From: Nocardioidaceae bacterium
GTDB taxonomy: Bacteria; Actinomycetota; Actinomycetes; Propionibacteriales; Nocardioidaceae
Direction: 5' to 3'
NCBI GenBank assembly: GCA_013698435.1
Contig: JACCVA010000449.1
Coordinates: 1 to 7,968 of the forward strand
Length of the DNA: 7,968 bases
The position numbers and the translations under genes were made by a program. This document shows positions 5,762 through 7,968 of this stretch, piece after piece (position 1 is the stretch's first letter; every line of letters begins with the position of its first letter). Below the pieces are notes generated by a model that ran no database searches, was not told the origin of the DNA, and saw only the letters and a program-made list of their open reading frames with translations.

Positions 5762-6421
5762 ATGCCTGTTCTGACAGCGAAGACGTTGATCGTGCTTACT
5801 CTGACGCTCGGTGTCTGCGCACCGGTGCCGGGCGCCGCGATGATGTCGTCGGCCGGTGACGGAACCGTCGCTTGGTCGTCAGTCATGGAAAGCTCGGCTG
5901 TGGCGGCAGCACCACTTGCCACGCGGTCGGCCGCACGGCGCTACTGGGTGCGCGACCGGCACTACTACTTCTCTGACTGGTACGCCGGTCGACACCGCAA
6001 GATGATCGCGTTCGGCTGCACGGCTGCGCCGTACTACGACCCTGACCCGCGCTGTGCTCACCAACGCGGATTCCATCACGGCCTGGATGTTGCGATGCCG
6101 TGCGGGACTCGCCTCTACGCAGGCTTCCGCACCCGGGTCGTCGCACCGGCCGCACCCGGCTCGCTCGGGCCGGCGTACGGACGACACGCCTTCCGGCTAC
6201 GCAGCGCGCGTTTCCATGTCGACTTCGTGATCGGGCACGTGCGCAAGGTGTACGTCAAGCCGGGACATCTCGTGCGTCGCGGCCAGCTGATGGCGCGCGC
6301 CTCCGACGCCGCGGCCCCTGACGGGTGCCACTTGCACTTCGAGGTCCGCCCCAGTGGGGGAACGTACGAATCGGCCATCGGTCCGCGCGACTACATCCGG
6401 TTGCGGCTCACCCGCCACTGA
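5762..6421 (+). CDS. Secreted M23 family metallopeptidase (LytM-like)
   Basis: A 219-residue exported zinc endopeptidase of the type that cuts peptide bridges in peptidoglycan. A signal peptide (hydrophobic 8-19, likely cut near PVPGAA at 21-26) has no proper lipobox. After a linker, the peptidase domain (about 82-212) carries HHGLDVAMPCGT (105-116) with ligands H105 and D109, GHVRKV (158-163) with the expected catalytic H159, and CHLHFEVRP (189-197) with H190 and ligand H192. Every expected M23 residue is present, so it is probably active. Four cysteines in the mature domain (C86, C98, C114, C189) flank the active site and could form two disulfides. There is no SH3, LysM or other wall-binding domain, so this is a compact single-domain enzyme. 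It is divergent from the GPGG gene and 75 bp upstream of the DUF2252 gene. Confidence 0.92.
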   Translation: MPVLTAKTLIVLTLTLGVCAPVPGAAMMSSAGDGTVAWSSVMESSAVAAAPLATRSAARRYWVRDRHYYFSDWYAGRHRKMIAFGCTAAPYYDPDPRCAHQRGFHHGLDVAMPCGTRLYAGFRTRVVAPAAPGSLGPAYGRHAFRLRSARFHVDFVIGHVRKVYVKPGHLVRRGQLMARASDAAAPDGCHLHFEVRPSGGTYESAIGPRDYIRLRLTRH

Positions 6422-6452
6422 CGGGGCGCTACACGGTTGCGATAGCACCGCA

Positions 6453-6458
6453 TACGAT
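6453..6458 (+). promoter_or_regulatory. Possible -10 element for the DUF2252 gene
   Basis: TACGAT fits the TAnnnT pattern and lies 38 bp before the GTG start at 6497, but I find no convincing -35 at 16-18 bp. Read-through from the M23 gene is equally possible, since the 75-bp gap has no clear terminator. Confidence 0.25.
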
Positions 6459-6496
6459 GCGTTCCGCAAGGGTTCGTCTGAGGCAGGGAGATTCAC

Positions 6497-7816
6497 GTGG
6501 CAGCGGCCAGCAGCAAACGCAAGGGCCTCATCGTCGACTCGTTGATCGAGGCCTTCGAGCCCTTGATGAAGGCCGATCCCGACGCCTTCCGTACCAAGTT
6601 CCGGAAGATGGCAGCCGACCCCTTCGCGTTCTACCGGGGCAGCGCCTGCCTGTTCTACGCCGACATGGCGAGCCTGAAGGACAAGTATGCCGACGACCGC
6701 ACCAGCAAGATCTGGATCCACGGTGACCTCCACGCCGAGAACTTCGGCACCTACATGAACTCCGAGGGCATCTTGGTCTTCGACGTCAACGACTTCGACG
6801 AAGCCTATGTCGGCCACTTCTCCTGGGACCTGCGGCGCTTCCTGGCCAGCTTGGCCCTGATGGGCTGGCAGAAGGCATTGCCTGATGATGACGTGCGTGA
6901 GCTGTCCGCCACCTATCTCAACGCGTACATGGAGCAGGTCGGCCACTATGTCGAGCAGCCGCGCGACCACGCGTACGCCCTCCGTCTCGACAACACGCAC
7001 GGCGCGATCCATGACGTGTTGCGCGCTGCGCGGATGGCGACACGGGTGGACCTCCTCGACGCAGTTACCGAGGTCGTCGACTACGACCGTCGACTGCGGC
7101 GCAGCGGCACCACCCGCGAGCTCAGCAAGACCGAGCGGAAGAAGGTCCAGGCCGCCTACAAGCGTTACCTCACGTCGATCCCGGCGGCGAAACGGGAGCA
7201 CCACGAGGTCTTCTACGACGTCAAGGACGTGGTCGGCAAGAAGGGTTTCGGCATCGGCAGCGCGGGTTTGCCGGCATACAACATCTTGATCGAGGGTTAC
7301 AACCAGGCGCTCGAGAACGACGTCCTGCTCACGATGAAGCAAGGAAACATCGCCGCCGCCAGCCGAGTCGTCAGGGACAAGGACGTCGATGCCTTCTTCG
7401 AGCACGAGGGTCACCGCACGGTCGTCAGCCAGCGTGCCCTCCAGGTGCACACGGACTCGTTCCTGGGACACACGACCGTCGACGGTGTCGGTTTCGTCGT
7501 CGCGGAGATGTCGCCGTACCAGGCCGACCTCGACTGGGGCGACATCACCGAGCCGGCCGAGATGGCGCCGGTGCTCGACTCTCTGGGTCGCGCCACCGCG
7601 AAGATCCACTGCGTCTCTGACGACGACAGTGAGGAGTCCCTGGTCGACTTCTCTACCGAGCACGCCATCGCCGAGTCGATCGGCGACGACCGCTTGGCGT
7701 TCGTGGAGGATCTGGTCGACTTCGGCCTCGGCTATGCCGTGAAGGCCCGCAAAGACCACTTGTTGTTCGTCGACGCGTTCCGCAGCGGAGCGTTCGATCT
7801 GGTCTCTGCCACCTGA
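6497..7816 (+). CDS. DUF2252 domain protein, kinase-like motifs in unusual order
   Basis: A 439-residue cytoplasmic protein that I recognise as DUF2252; length is typical and there is no signal peptide or membrane helix. The N-terminal part has IHGDLHAENFG (74-84), like the catalytic loop of aminoglycoside-phosphotransferase/choline-kinase-type enzymes (candidate D77, N82), followed by VFDVNDFDEA (94-103), like their metal-binding aspartates, and SWDLRRFLASL (109-119). Much later come a glycine-rich GFGIGSAGLPAYNIL (250-264) and a lysine in LLTMKQ (K281), resembling the nucleotide loop and lysine that normally come first in kinases. Then follow SQRALQVHTDSFLGHT (311-326) and a Glu in VVAEMSP (335-341). 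A phosphotransferase role is inferred from these motifs; the substrate is unknown. The GTG start follows AGGGAG (6485-6490) at 6-bp spacing. It ends 18 bp before the DUF2277 gene. Confidence 0.88.
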   Translation: MAAASSKRKGLIVDSLIEAFEPLMKADPDAFRTKFRKMAADPFAFYRGSACLFYADMASLKDKYADDRTSKIWIHGDLHAENFGTYMNSEGILVFDVNDFDEAYVGHFSWDLRRFLASLALMGWQKALPDDDVRELSATYLNAYMEQVGHYVEQPRDHAYALRLDNTHGAIHDVLRAARMATRVDLLDAVTEVVDYDRRLRRSGTTRELSKTERKKVQAAYKRYLTSIPAAKREHHEVFYDVKDVVGKKGFGIGSAGLPAYNILIEGYNQALENDVLLTMKQGNIAAASRVVRDKDVDAFFEHEGHRTVVSQRALQVHTDSFLGHTTVDGVGFVVAEMSPYQADLDWGDITEPAEMAPVLDSLGRATAKIHCVSDDDSEESLVDFSTEHAIAESIGDDRLAFVEDLVDFGLGYAVKARKDHLLFVDAFRSGAFDLVSAT

Positions 7817-7822
7817 CGTCCC

Positions 7823-7828
7823 TATTCT
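7823..7828 (+). promoter_or_regulatory. -10-like hexamer immediately before the DUF2277 start
   Basis: TATTCT ends 6 bp before the ATG at 7835, the spacing expected if transcription begins at or next to the start codon, as on leaderless actinobacterial messages. The -35 region near 7800 is poor (TGGTCT). No well-spaced Shine-Dalgarno competes; GGGG (7829-7832) is only 2 bp from the ATG. Confidence 0.35.
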
Positions 7829-7856
7829 GGGGTCATGTGCCGAAACATCAGACCCC
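7829..7856. repeat. Inverted repeat straddling the DUF2277 start codon
   Basis: GGGGTC (7829-7834) and GACCCC (7851-7856) are perfect 6-bp arms around a 16-bp spacer that begins exactly with the ATG. ATG/CAT can also pair inside. It could be an operator next to the -10 hexamer, or an RNA hairpin hiding the start codon if transcription begins further upstream. Confidence 0.4.
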
Positions 7857-7968
7857 TCCACAACTTTGAGCCGTCAGCGACAGCCGACGAGGTACAGGCG
7901 GCGCTGCAGTACGTGCGCAAGGTCGCCGGCACGTCCAAGCCGTCGGCTGCGAACCAGGAGGCGTTCGA
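7835..7968 (+). CDS. DUF2277 family protein, 3' end cut by window edge
   Basis: Only the first 44 codons are in the window. The translation opens MCRNIRPLHNFEPSATADEV and continues QYVRKVAGTSKPSAANQEAF, a close match to the start of the small DUF2277 family as I remember it (MCRNI, N-F-E-P, VRK-G, KPS-AN). Family members are short, under about 100 residues, and of unknown function; the Cys at position 2 is part of the conserved opening. The ATG lies 18 bp after the DUF2252 stop on the same strand, so it may be co-transcribed, but a -10-like hexamer and an inverted repeat at its start suggest its own control. The alignment to the family N-terminus supports this start. Confidence 0.85.
   Translation, partial: MCRNIRPLHNFEPSATADEVQAALQYVRKVAGTSKPSAANQEAF

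Noticed and set aside
6347..6359. CCCC-AGT-GGGG hairpin near the end of the M23 gene
   Set aside because: It is short, has a 3-base loop, and lies within well-conserved coding sequence (VRPSGG); no sign of regulatory use.
6197..7861. A 554-codon open frame on the minus strand
   Set aside because: It lies antisense to the M23 and DUF2252 genes, whose protein motifs are clear, and shows repetitive Val/Asp/Arg-rich sequence typical of antisense frames in high-GC DNA.

Overview
The window reads as an ordinary stretch of chromosome from a high-GC actinobacterium. The evidence is strong G/C bias at third codon positions, several GTG starts, a DtxR/IdeR-type iron repressor very close to the corynebacterial/mycobacterial type, and small actinobacterial families (a GPGG-motif membrane peptide, DUF2277, DUF2252). 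A Propionibacteriales/Nocardioides-like host is plausible but not demonstrable from this sequence. No insertion sequence, phage gene, CRISPR array, tRNA or rRNA was seen.

Layout. (1) Positions 1-2051, minus strand: a class I photolyase followed 11 bp later by a thioesterase-like gene that runs off the left edge; together they look like a two-gene operon. (2) Positions 2052-2204: a divergent promoter region. (3) Positions 2205-4214, plus strand: an iron-dependent repressor, then after 75 bp a 12-helix MFS exporter of the drug:H+ antiporter type. (4) Positions 4451-5440, plus strand: a stand-alone lipoprotein of the glycine-betaine/choline-type ABC substrate-binding family, with no permease or ATPase beside it. 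Its last codons and stop lie inside a perfect 15-bp hairpin that looks like a two-way terminator. (5) Positions 5470-5616, minus strand: a 48-residue GPGG-motif membrane peptide with a textbook Shine-Dalgarno and a possible stress-sigma promoter. (6) Positions 5762-7816, plus strand: a secreted M23 metallopeptidase with an intact catalytic site, then a DUF2252 protein with kinase-like motifs in an apparently permuted order. (7) Position 7835 to the right edge, plus strand: the start of a DUF2277 gene whose ATG lies 6 bp after a -10-like hexamer and at the edge of an inverted repeat.

The genes do not form one pathway. They cover DNA repair, iron sensing, export, solute binding and cell-wall hydrolysis, plus unknowns. 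I found no convincing new multi-gene system. The points most worth a second look are the kinase-like motif order in the DUF2252 protein, the terminator built into the 3' end of a coding sequence, the missing tryptophan of the photolyase electron-transfer chain, the small membrane peptide, and the DUF2277 start region. No gene-free stretch exceeds 300 bp; the longest is 4215-4450 and is described below.
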